From positions 1-34,907 of the forward strand of contig JAATGQ010000184.1 in NCBI GenBank assembly GCA_015654595.1: 34,907 nucleotides of DNA. The letters run 5' to 3'. This stretch comes from Chitinophagales bacterium. Lineage in GTDB: Bacteria; Bacteroidota; Bacteroidia; Chitinophagales; Chitinophagaceae. Under the pieces are notes generated by a model. It was given only the letters and a program-made list of their open reading frames with translations. It was not told where the DNA came from and made no database searches. This document shows positions 1-7,752 of the stretch, piece after piece. A program made the translations under genes and the position numbers. Within the stretch, counting starts at the first letter, position 1; every line of letters begins with the position of its first letter.

Positions 1-2
1 CG

Positions 3-230
3 GAGGATCTTTTACGGTATTTGTATAAAGAGTCTTCCACCGAATTAACGGTTGCGATAGAGTCTGCTCTAAAGGAAGACTGGATGCTTCGTGAGAAGCT
101 TGAAGTACTTCGTTCTTCTGCCCACGACTTAGATAAGGTCACAGTTTCTCCACGCATGGAAGTCATCGCGCGGGTTATGAACTACGCCAGATTAACAGCC
201 GTACAACAAGAGACAGTATCGCACCATTGA
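3..230 (+). CDS. Small conserved hypothetical protein, 5' end cut by window edge
   Basis: The frame is open from the first complete codon at position 3 and ends at a TGA, leaving 75 visible residues. An internal TTG at 21 could serve as a start, but the residues before it (EDLLRYLY) look like part of the same domain, so I treat the gene as truncated by the window with probably only a few residues missing. The protein is short, helical and charged, with no signal peptide, membrane segment or cysteine motif. Small proteins with this 'LLRYLY...E' opening occur, from memory, in Chitinophagaceae near ECF sigma factor genes. That would suggest a regulatory role, but nothing in the visible sequence proves it. 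The function is unknown. Confidence 0.6.
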   Translation, partial: EDLLRYLYKESSTELTVAIESALKEDWMLREKLEVLRSSAHDLDKVTVSPRMEVIARVMNYARLTAVQQETVSHH

Positions 231-256
231 TCTTTTAAAAAGGCGCCCGCGCCCCC

Positions 257-281
257 CTGTCGTTCGGTTGATCAACGACAG
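257..281. other. Inverted repeat in the gap before nth
   Basis: An 8-bp perfect inverted repeat (CTGTCGTT and AACGACAG) with a 9-nt loop sits in the 103-nt gap between the small protein and nth. No T-tract follows on the + strand, so it is not a convincing intrinsic terminator. It may be a weak terminator or a protein-binding site. Confidence 0.3.
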
Positions 282-333
282 ATGACAACGTGACTCAATT
301 GACGTAAATTCGCGGTCATTGAAATTATATCCA

Positions 334-1272
334 ATGACCAGAAAGGAACGCTTTCAATTCGTACTGGATTACTTCAGCAAGCACAATCCTGATGCAGCCA
401 CCGAGTTATTGTATGACAACCCCTATCAATTGCTGGTAGCGGTGATCCTGTCGGCGCAATGCACCGACAAAAGGGTCAACATGACCACCCCTGCCATTTT
501 TGAAAAATACCCCGATCCGGAGACGCTGGCCTCGGCGACATTTGACGAACTGTTTCCCCTGATCAGGAGCATCTCTTATCCAAACAATAAGACCAGGCAC
601 CTTATCGGCATGGCCCGGATGCTGGTCGAACGCTTCGGCGGACAGGTTCCGCTGACAGTTGAGGAATTGGTTGAACTCCCCGGAGTAGGCCGCAAAACGG
701 CCAATGTGATTACTTCAGTGGTCGACAACCAACCCAATATGGCCGTGGACACACATGTCTTCCGCGTTTCTGCAAGGATAGGACTCACCGTCAATGCAAC
801 CACTCCGCTGGCGACAGAAAAGCAGCTGCTGCAATTCATCCCCCGCGACCAGGTGCATGTTGCCCATCACTGGCTTATCCTTCACGGACGCTACGTCTGC
901 ATAGCCCGCACACCCAAGTGCCAGGAATGCGGACTCACCCCCGCGTGTAAGTATTATGGGAAACTATACGGAAAGCTTGCTGCCGCGGCTACGCCAGCCA
1001 GGAATGCTGTGCCCGCGCCTGACAAAAGCGAAGAGAACGCGGCCGCTGTGAAACAAAAGTCGGCCGCAAAGCCTGCTGCTAATGCGAGATCTGCTGCGAA
1101 AACTCCCGCTGTGAAACAAAAGACCGCCGCAAAGCCCGGGAAATCTGCTGCTGCGGAGAAGCCCGAAGAGACGCCTGCAAAATCCGCCGCTGGCGCGAAA
1201 GCTACTGCCTTGAAAAAGGAAATGACCGCGAAAGCCGCCGTTAAGCCCCAAAAACAAGAAGGGAAAAAATAG
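334..1272 (+). CDS. nth: Endonuclease III with Lys/Ala-rich C-terminal tail
   Basis: This is a base-excision-repair DNA glycosylase/AP lyase acting on oxidised pyrimidines. The ATG at 334 gives MTRKERFQFV, which aligns with the start of E. coli Nth; an upstream TTG at 319 would add five residues and is less likely. The helix-hairpin-helix ends in LPGVGRKTA, with catalytic Lys about residue 121, and the catalytic Asp is in AVDTHVFRV about residue 139. The iron-sulphur motif C-X6-C-X2-C-X5-C lies at about residues 189-205. The enzyme normally ends there, near 211 residues. Here a further 100 or so residues rich in Ala, Lys and Pro follow, resembling a histone H1-like tail. The tail is probably a disordered nucleic-acid-binding extension (inference). 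The gene converges on the GH3 fusion gene, 42 nt away. Confidence 0.95.
   Translation: MTRKERFQFVLDYFSKHNPDAATELLYDNPYQLLVAVILSAQCTDKRVNMTTPAIFEKYPDPETLASATFDELFPLIRSISYPNNKTRHLIGMARMLVERFGGQVPLTVEELVELPGVGRKTANVITSVVDNQPNMAVDTHVFRVSARIGLTVNATTPLATEKQLLQFIPRDQVHVAHHWLILHGRYVCIARTPKCQECGLTPACKYYGKLYGKLAAAATPARNAVPAPDKSEENAAAVKQKSAAKPAANARSAAKTPAVKQKTAAKPGKSAAAEKPEETPAKSAAGAKATALKKEMTAKAAVKPQKQEGKK
1045..1136 (+). repeat. Imperfect 63-nt-period duplication inside the nth tail
   Basis: GCTGTGAAACAAAAG occurs at 1045-1059 and again at 1108-1122. Each copy is followed by a near-identical stretch ending GCCGCAAAGCC, so about 26 of 29 bases match. The period is 63 nt, or 21 codons, so the reading frame is kept and both copies encode AVKQK-(S/T)-AAKP. 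This suggests the tail grew by in-frame duplication. Confidence 0.75.
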
Positions 1273-1314
1273 CCAGGAACTTCTGCCCGGCCGAATGATA
1301 GCTGCGACATACAT

Positions 1315-4311
1315 CTACCTCTTCCGCTTCTTCTTTCCGCCTTTGGCCGGTGCGCCAACAGCTGAAGTACCAGCGCCGTTGACACCCATCGACTGATAAA
1401 TCGTCTCCTGTATACGGCCGCGGATATTCAGATTCACGAGCCGGGGATTGTTCTCATCGGGATTGACGCGGTTGGAAAGAAAGATAAAGATCAGATGGTA
1501 TTGGGGATCCACCCAGACGCAAGTGCCCGTAAACCCTGTGTGGCCAAAGGTTTGCGGTGAAGCCGACAAACAAGGATAAGGTTTCGGACTCTGCGCATTG
1601 TCCTTTTCGGGTTTGTCAAAGCCAAGGCCGCGCCGGCTGATATCGCTATGATAAGCGGTAAAATATTCGATCGTAGAAGGCTTTAAAAAGGTTTGTCCAT
1701 TGATCGCTCCGCCGTTGAGCAGCATCTGCTCCAGCAAAGCGAGATCGTAGGCATCGCTGAAGAGTCCCGCATGTCCCGCAACACCGCCAAACATCGCAGC
1801 TCCCGGATCATGCACATCCCCGCGGATCAACTGATGCCGGAAGATCGGCTCGTTTGCCGTAGGAGCAATGCGCCCCAGCGGGAACCGGCTGCGGGGTTTG
1901 AAGCCGCTGGACTCCATCCCGATCGGATCGTAAAAGGTTTTCTTTACGTATTCATCCAGCGACATCCCCGAAATCGCTTCCACCACCTTTCCCATAAAGA
2001 TGAAGTCGTTGTCGCTGTATACATATTTCCGGCCTTCCAGGCGGCTCTGCAGGATACGCGTGTACATCGTGTCCTGCCAATCATCGCGCAGGTATAGTTT
2101 ATCCGCGACCCGTATCTTATGCGTGCTGTCTGCCACCGGCACATAGAATCCGGGCAGAGGATTACCCTCGCGCGTGCTGTCGATCGTATCTTTAAAAAAG
2201 GGAATGAAGGCCTTTAACCCCGCCTGATGCATCAACACGTCTTCGATACGAAGCGACTCTTTATCGCTGCCCTTCACCCAGGGCAGATAATCCCCCAGCG
2301 TCTTTTTCACATCCAGCCGTCCTTCGTCATAGAGCTTCATTACCGCCATCGTAGTGGCACAGATCTTTGTACAAGAGGCCATATCATAGATAGTCTCTTT
2401 GTATACGGGCTCGGTCTTGTCATAGGTCATATACCCAAAGGCCTTCTCATAGGCAAGCTTCCCGTCTTTGGCCACCAACACCACACAGCCTGGCGTGGCT
2501 TGTTTGGCGATGGCTTCCTCACAGATCGCATCGATATTGCGCAGCCGGATCACATCCATTCCCAGTGAAGCAGGGTCCGCAGAGGGAAGTAATTGCCCCG
2601 TACCTACAATACCAGCGCCGGCTTTCCACTGTTCACAGACGGTTACAGGAAGATGCCCGCGCGCGGCAAATTTTCCGGCAAGCAGATCCGCTGCAGCAGC
2701 CTGGGTGATCTCGTCGTCTTCATAACAAGCGACCATATTCGGCGCGTCACAGCTGTTCTTTATCGCATAAGGATTTCCAAAAATAAAGGTGACAGACTTT
2801 TCTTTTTGCTGCAGCTCCCGAAGCAGCCATGCGGTGGCAGGACTGATCTGGAAGTTATGAGCGGGATACCGGGCATAACCGTGCAGCCCAATGACGATCG
2901 CATCATACCGATGCGTCAGCAGCTCGAGCGCGGCGGCAGCCTTTGCGCTGTCCAGGTTGTAATCGAAAAAGTAGACATGAGCGTCGTAGTCCGCCTTCAT
3001 TCTACGGCTGAAAGCATTGTCATCGGTCAGCCCCATCCCGATATACGCGATCTTCTTCTTGACGGCCGGATTACGCGTCAGCGGCAGAACGGACGGGTCT
3101 GTCCTGTTCAGCAGGGTCAGCGCTTCGATGGCAACCTGGCGGCGCATATCATCGATCCCCTGGTTCAGGTCGGCGGTCAGATGGTCCATGCTGACGGGCT
3201 GCCAATGCGCGAGTCCGTAGGTATATTTTGCATACAATACTTTTTTCACACGAGCGTCGATGTCCTTCCATTTGAGCCGGCCATCCTTTATCGCCGCGTT
3301 GATCTTCCCAAGGCTGAGCGCCACATCGCCCGGCAGGCAAAGCATGTCATTTCCCGCGATCAGCGATTGAACCGATGCCTCTCCATCGGGGTAAAATTTT
3401 GCGACACCCTTCATCTCCAGCGCATCGGTAAAACTGATACCTTCATAATGCAATTGCTTCCGGAGCAGTTTGGTGACGTTGTTATACGAAAGGGAAGTGG
3501 CCTTATTTTGAGTATTGTCAATCGCGGGTATATACAGATGGGCGATCATTACGCTGCCGACACCGGCCTTAAAAAGCTGCCGGAATGGATATAATTCCAA
3601 TGAGTCCAGCTGCGCCCTGGTCTTGCCGATAACCGGCAGGTCGAGATGCGAGTCGACAGATACGTCGCCATGACCGGGAAAATGTTTAGCGCAGGCCATC
3701 ACGCCTTCATCCTGCAAACCTCGCATATACTGGACGCCCAGTTCGGCAACGAGCTTTTTGTTTTCTCCAAAAGACCGGTCATTGATCACCGGGTTGTCGG
3801 GATTGTTGTTTATATCCACCACCGGGGCGTAGTTGACCTGGATGCCTATACGTCGGCATTGTGCGCCCACCAAACGTCCATACTGATACATCAGCGCCGT
3901 ATCGCCTGCGGCCCCCAGCATCATTTGCCTGGGCAGTCCCTGTACGCTGTCCATCCGCATGCCGAGCCCGTTCTCCGCGTCTATACAAAACAGGATAGGC
4001 GTACGGGCCAGCTGTTGGAGTCGATTGATATGCGCGGCCTGCGTCAGTGGATCGCCCTGAAAAGTACAGATCCCCCCTACATTGTATCTGGTGACGGCCT
4101 CTTCCGCTTCTTTATCATAAAAGACGGCATGATGAGTGGCCGGGTCGATCCCCGAGAGACGGATAACCATCAACTGGGTTATTTTCTGATCCGGGGTGAG
4201 CGTCCGGAAAACGCTGTCTACCCATGCCGCAGCCGCACGAGAAGGAGCTTGCTGGGCACGACTATTGGCGGCAAAACCGATGCAAATCAGCAGGAGGGAG
4301 AATGTTCTCAT
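1315..4311 (-). CDS. Secreted GH3 (NagZ-like) / serine beta-lactamase-like fusion
   Basis: A 998-residue protein with a signal peptide ending near residue 19 (SRA-Q). Residues 30-370 form a family 3 glycoside hydrolase domain of the N-acetylglucosaminidase (NagZ) type. KHFPGHGD at 209-216 is followed by DSH at 220-222 (the Asp-His acid/base dyad), and the nucleophile Asp296 is in FTDALEM. Residues 400-565 look like the GH3 C-terminal alpha/beta domain. Residues 590-975 form a class C beta-lactamase-like serine hydrolase with S646-C-T-K649, YSD at 765-767 and HTG at 924-926. The chain ends in a strongly basic tail (KKKRKR). In Bacillus subtilis separate NagZ and AmiE enzymes of these two families act in sequence on muropeptides, so a periplasmic bifunctional enzyme is likely (inference). 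The gene is divergent from mutL with only 33 nt between. Confidence 0.9.
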   Translation of the reverse strand: MRTFSLLLICIGFAANSRAQQAPSRAAAAWVDSVFRTLTPDQKITQLMVIRLSGIDPATHHAVFYDKEAEEAVTRYNVGGICTFQGDPLTQAAHINRLQQLARTPILFCIDAENGLGMRMDSVQGLPRQMMLGAAGDTALMYQYGRLVGAQCRRIGIQVNYAPVVDINNNPDNPVINDRSFGENKKLVAELGVQYMRGLQDEGVMACAKHFPGHGDVSVDSHLDLPVIGKTRAQLDSLELYPFRQLFKAGVGSVMIAHLYIPAIDNTQNKATSLSYNNVTKLLRKQLHYEGISFTDALEMKGVAKFYPDGEASVQSLIAGNDMLCLPGDVALSLGKINAAIKDGRLKWKDIDARVKKVLYAKYTYGLAHWQPVSMDHLTADLNQGIDDMRRQVAIEALTLLNRTDPSVLPLTRNPAVKKKIAYIGMGLTDDNAFSRRMKADYDAHVYFFDYNLDSAKAAAALELLTHRYDAIVIGLHGYARYPAHNFQISPATAWLLRELQQKEKSVTFIFGNPYAIKNSCDAPNMVACYEDDEITQAAAADLLAGKFAARGHLPVTVCEQWKAGAGIVGTGQLLPSADPASLGMDVIRLRNIDAICEEAIAKQATPGCVVLVAKDGKLAYEKAFGYMTYDKTEPVYKETIYDMASCTKICATTMAVMKLYDEGRLDVKKTLGDYLPWVKGSDKESLRIEDVLMHQAGLKAFIPFFKDTIDSTREGNPLPGFYVPVADSTHKIRVADKLYLRDDWQDTMYTRILQSRLEGRKYVYSDNDFIFMGKVVEAISGMSLDEYVKKTFYDPIGMESSGFKPRSRFPLGRIAPTANEPIFRHQLIRGDVHDPGAAMFGGVAGHAGLFSDAYDLALLEQMLLNGGAINGQTFLKPSTIEYFTAYHSDISRRGLGFDKPEKDNAQSPKPYPCLSASPQTFGHTGFTGTCVWVDPQYHLIFIFLSNRVNPDENNPRLVNLNIRGRIQETIYQSMGVNGAGTSAVGAPAKGGKKKRKR

Positions 4312-4329
4312 TTAGGCGTAAATTGCACA

Positions 4330-4362
4330 CAAATTAAGGTAGAATTGCCAGACATCATCCAA
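4330..4362 (-). promoter_or_regulatory. Possible promoter of the GH3 fusion gene
   Basis: Read on the minus strand, TTAATTTG (4337-4330) matches the Bacteroidota -7 box TAnnTTTG at five of six fixed bases. A TTG lies 22 nt further upstream (4362-4360). The start codon would follow about 18 nt after the box. The site overlaps the first codons of mutL. The match is weak. Confidence 0.3.
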
Positions 4363-6357
4363 TTATTGCCCGATAACATCGCCAATCAGATAGCCGCCGG
4401 AGAAGTCATCCAGCGGCCCTCCAGCGCCGTGAAGGAACTGCTCGAAAACGCAGTCGACGCCGGCGCAACAGAGATCCGCCTGATCTTGCAGGACGCGGGT
4501 AAATCGCTGATACAGGTGGTCGACAACGGAAAGGGAATGAGCGAGACGGATGCCCGTATGGCATTCGAGAGACACGCCACTTCCAAGATCCGGAATATCG
4601 ACGACCTTTTCCATATTAAAACCATGGGTTTCAGGGGCGAAGCGCTGGCTTCCATTGCCGCCGTAGCCCAGGTAGAACTAAAAACCCGGAGAGCAGAAGA
4701 CGAAGCCGGCACCTGTATCGACATCGAAAACAGCCGGGTCATCCGGCAGGAACCAATAGCCGTCCCTATAGGCACCAGCATCGCGATGAAGAATCTTTTC
4801 TTCAACGTCCCGGCCCGGCGTAATTTTCTGAAAAGCAATGCCGCCGAAATGCGGCATATCGTAGACGAGTTTATACGAGTGGCGCTTGCCTTTCCTTCGA
4901 TCTTTTTTTCACTGACAGCCAATGGCCAGCAGTTGATGCACCTTGAAAAAGGCAGCCTGAAACAACGCATCGTACAGATTCTGGGAAATTCGGTATCGTC
5001 CAAACTGGTATCGGTACAGGAAAATACGGACTACCTCAATATCTACGGTTTTGTAGGCAAACCCGATACCGCCAAAAAGACAAGAGGCGATCAGTATTTT
5101 TTTGTCAACAACCGCTTCATCCGCAGCGCCTATCTGAACCATGCGGTCATGAATGCCTATCGCGAAATGATCCCCAACGAATCCTTTCCGCTCTATGCAC
5201 TGTTCATCGACCTCGATCCGGAACAGATCGACATCAACGTCCACCCAACCAAGCAGGAAATAAAATTCGAAGACGAAAAGATCGTATACGCTTTTGTACA
5301 GGCCGCGGTAAAACACAGTCTTGCTCAATTCAGCGTTACCCCAACCCTCGACTTCGACCTGGACCCTTCCATCCAGCAGCTGGATGCGATCAGCAAACCG
5401 GTATCGGACGAGAAGAAGGCAGAAGTCACTTCTTCTTCACTGTATAAGACGTTTACGCAAAAGAACCAGGCGCATTTTATCGAGCCCACGAACAGAAGCG
5501 AGCTGAGGCACTGGAAAGATTTTTATGAATCCCCCAACCAGGACTCCGGCGCCAAAGAAGAGCCCAGCAGGCCAGCCATCGCCACGGACGAAGACAGCGC
5601 GAACCTTAGCGAACTGGCCGGATCGATCAAAAGAGGGGCAGACACGGGTCAGCAGACTCCATCCGCTTCCTCGGGACAACAGTCTTCATCGACACAGCAA
5701 CAGGCGCCAATACAACAACCCGTTGTACACACAGCTATGTCCGCATTCCCCGGTTATGGCAGTGGCTCGCAGAACCGGATACTGCCGCTGGAAAATGCCC
5801 CGCTGCAACAATTGCTCAACACCTACATCGTTACGCCAACCAACCGCAGCTTCATCCTCGTTCACCAGCAATCCGCGCACGAACGCATCTTGTACGAACG
5901 TTATAAAGAAGCCGCCAACGGCCAAAGCATACCCAGCCAGAAGAGCCTTTTTCCCGTCACGCTGAGTCTTTCCGCGCCGGATGCTATCCTGCTGACTGAG
6001 CTGTTACCCGACTTGTCAATACTGGGCTATACGATAGAACCTTTCGGAAAGGATAGCTTTATCATCCAGGGAACGCCGGCAGATACCGGGCAGGGTGATG
6101 AAAAGACCGCACTGGAAACGATACTCGAACAGTTCAAGCATTTTTCCAGCGAGATCCGCTTCTCACGCCGGGAGAAGCTGATTCGTACAATGGCCCGTCA
6201 GGCCGCGATCAAAGCCGGTACGCCGCTTTTGGAAAAGGAAATGCGGATGATCGTAACCGACCTCTTTGCCTGTATGCAGCACAATGTAACGCCTGGAGGA
6301 GATCCTACTTTTATAGAGTTCAAGAAGGATTATGTCGAAAAGCTGTTTGGCCGATAG
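4345..6357 (+). CDS. mutL: DNA mismatch repair protein MutL
   Basis: A 670-residue GHKL ATPase that couples mismatch recognition by MutS to strand incision. I place the start at TTG 4345, giving MPDIIQLLPDNIANQIAAGEV, the usual MutL N-terminus; the frame stays open far upstream but only antisense to the GH3 gene. ATPase motifs are KELLENAVDAG (E31, N35), DNGKGM (60-65), RHATSKI (76-82) and GFRGEAL (95-101). Residues 335-475 are a Ser/Gln-rich linker, and the dimerisation domain follows. The motif that is DQHA-X2-E-X4-E in nicking MutL proteins reads HQQSAHERILYE here (507-518), keeping both Glu but not the Asp or His. The CPHGRP position reads TPGGDP (649-654). Latent nicking activity is therefore doubtful. 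Confidence 0.95.
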   Translation: MPDIIQLLPDNIANQIAAGEVIQRPSSAVKELLENAVDAGATEIRLILQDAGKSLIQVVDNGKGMSETDARMAFERHATSKIRNIDDLFHIKTMGFRGEALASIAAVAQVELKTRRAEDEAGTCIDIENSRVIRQEPIAVPIGTSIAMKNLFFNVPARRNFLKSNAAEMRHIVDEFIRVALAFPSIFFSLTANGQQLMHLEKGSLKQRIVQILGNSVSSKLVSVQENTDYLNIYGFVGKPDTAKKTRGDQYFFVNNRFIRSAYLNHAVMNAYREMIPNESFPLYALFIDLDPEQIDINVHPTKQEIKFEDEKIVYAFVQAAVKHSLAQFSVTPTLDFDLDPSIQQLDAISKPVSDEKKAEVTSSSLYKTFTQKNQAHFIEPTNRSELRHWKDFYESPNQDSGAKEEPSRPAIATDEDSANLSELAGSIKRGADTGQQTPSASSGQQSSSTQQQAPIQQPVVHTAMSAFPGYGSGSQNRILPLENAPLQQLLNTYIVTPTNRSFILVHQQSAHERILYERYKEAANGQSIPSQKSLFPVTLSLSAPDAILLTELLPDLSILGYTIEPFGKDSFIIQGTPADTGQGDEKTALETILEQFKHFSSEIRFSRREKLIRTMARQAAIKAGTPLLEKEMRMIVTDLFACMQHNVTPGGDPTFIEFKKDYVEKLFGR

Positions 6358-6360
6358 GCC

Positions 6361-6388
6361 TTCTTGCAGGACTCAGGTCCTGCAAGAA
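6361..6388 (+). terminator. Intrinsic terminator after mutL
   Basis: A perfect 12-bp stem (TTCTTGCAGGAC with GTCCTGCAAGAA) closes a 4-nt loop four bases after the mutL stop. A T-rich stretch follows on the + strand. The next gene ends 10 nt away on the opposite strand, so the hairpin may serve both. Confidence 0.8.
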
Positions 6389-6397
6389 TTGCTTTTA

Positions 6398-7615
6398 TCA
6401 TTTATTCATCTCGATACAATAAACACCCGCTTCACAGGCGGCATCGGAATAAGATTTGGCCAGCGGCACGTTCGTATGATAATAGGGAAGGCTTTCTGCT
6501 CTTGCTTCCATCCGCATAAATCCAGCCTTTCCATTATTAAAGTTGCTGCCGAAAATACCGACTATCGCCAGCAAGCCGATCCCAACGACGGGCCATCTGA
6601 AGTTCTTTGTTTCCAGCCACACCCAGCCCAGCGAAAAGGTAACAGCAATGACCAGCTGCGGATAGATCAGGTAACGCGAAGTCTGGAATTGCGCCCCAAC
6701 CATACAGGCCCGGAATAAAGCAGCCGTCCCCATAGAAGCCAGCACAAACCCGAGAATACACAGGATCGGCCACAGTTTCGCGTTGCTGCGAAAAACAGCG
6801 ATAAAAGAACCAACGAGGATCGCCAATATGACGAGCCCGGATATCAGGCTATTTTCGAAGCTTACCGGGGCTCCTGTCTCCTGGATAAAATAGGTAATGA
6901 CCGTGCCGGGATTGAAGGGCAGCTGACCCGGCTGTACCACCTTTGTATACGATACAAAATAAAGCGGGATACAAACTGCGGCAACGGCGATAGACACGAT
7001 CTTCTTCAGCTTGTCCTTCTGCCGGAGGTTCAACAGGACGACAAAGAAGGCGGCGATCATCCCGTTACCACTCGAAAAGATCATGATGAATTCGATCAGT
7101 CCGCCCGCAATCAGATTCCCCTTTCCTTCGCGGCTGAAAAAGAACAACGATGCAAAGAACAACAGCAGGATGCCATAGTTCTGCATGCCATACATCGCGA
7201 TCGAAGCGGCCTCGTAGGTGTTGGTGTCGAAAATGCAGAAGGTCCAGACCAGCGCGACGATATACCAGAATTTACCCCCGACACAGCGTTTTATAAACCA
7301 GGCCGAGATTGCCGCAACGGCCAGTAGCTGCAGATCCGCGAAAAAGATGAGGTTCTGGAAATTGATATCTCCGAAGATCGAATAATAGAGCACATAGATA
7401 ATTCTCGAATACAATAGTCGGTGCTCATTGTATTGGGAAAACAGAAGATGTAGTCTATCCGGCCAGCCTGATTTTATCCAGCTGGTGATAAAACCCAGAA
7501 TGGCGTCGTAATCATCCATGATTGGTATGTTTACGGTGTGCTGACTCATGACTGCCAGGAAAGGCAACGCTGGTAACAATACCCAGGCGTCTAAAAGAAA
7601 GGCTAACTTTTTCAT
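6398..7615 (-). CDS. Polytopic membrane protein, possible GT-C glycosyltransferase
   Basis: A 405-residue protein with roughly ten hydrophobic segments. I chose the ATG at 7615 (MKKLAFLLDAWVLL), which begins directly with a membrane segment; a GTG at 7684 would add 23 polar residues. I do not recognise the family with certainty. After the first membrane segment comes NIPIMDDYDAI (D34-D35) and then NEHRLLYSR, an arrangement like the acidic first loop of GT-C glycosyltransferases, which use lipid-linked sugar donors. The protein ends in a soluble segment of about 40 residues containing two Cys. No sugar-biosynthesis genes are adjacent, so the role is open. It could also be an O-antigen-type or unknown transporter-like protein. 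Confidence 0.65.
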   Translation of the reverse strand: MKKLAFLLDAWVLLPALPFLAVMSQHTVNIPIMDDYDAILGFITSWIKSGWPDRLHLLFSQYNEHRLLYSRIIYVLYYSIFGDINFQNLIFFADLQLLAVAAISAWFIKRCVGGKFWYIVALVWTFCIFDTNTYEAASIAMYGMQNYGILLLFFASLFFFSREGKGNLIAGGLIEFIMIFSSGNGMIAAFFVVLLNLRQKDKLKKIVSIAVAAVCIPLYFVSYTKVVQPGQLPFNPGTVITYFIQETGAPVSFENSLISGLVILAILVGSFIAVFRSNAKLWPILCILGFVLASMGTAALFRACMVGAQFQTSRYLIYPQLVIAVTFSLGWVWLETKNFRWPVVGIGLLAIVGIFGSNFNNGKAGFMRMEARAESLPYYHTNVPLAKSYSDAACEAGVYCIEMNK

Positions 7616-7752
7616 GAAAGAGGATCTGCGGCTATAGTTTTGGAATTTTAGATTGAGTCTGAGCGTTTTAAGCTCTTGGCACAAGTTAAGGATTTATATC
7701 GACCAGGGTTAGGGGTTAGTGTTTATTTTTTCCGGTAAAACGCGCCCGCGCT

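Noticed and set aside
954..1385. Ala/Phe-rich open frames on the minus strand
   Set aside because: They mirror the Lys/Ala-rich nth tail; the reverse complement of that biased sequence is automatically open and hydrophobic.
2593..3594. 333-codon open frame on the + strand
   Set aside because: It lies wholly antisense to the GH3 fusion gene and shows no domain or signal; it is a by-product of codon use in a G+C-balanced gene.
3646..4344. Long open frame running upstream of mutL, in the same frame
   Set aside because: It is antisense to the GH3 fusion gene, whose motifs are intact, and MutL homology begins exactly at 4345.
7635..7642. TAGTTTTG, an exact -7 box on the + strand
   Set aside because: No rightward gene lies within 2.5 kb. 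A motif with six fixed bases is expected about 17 times by chance on both strands of this window.
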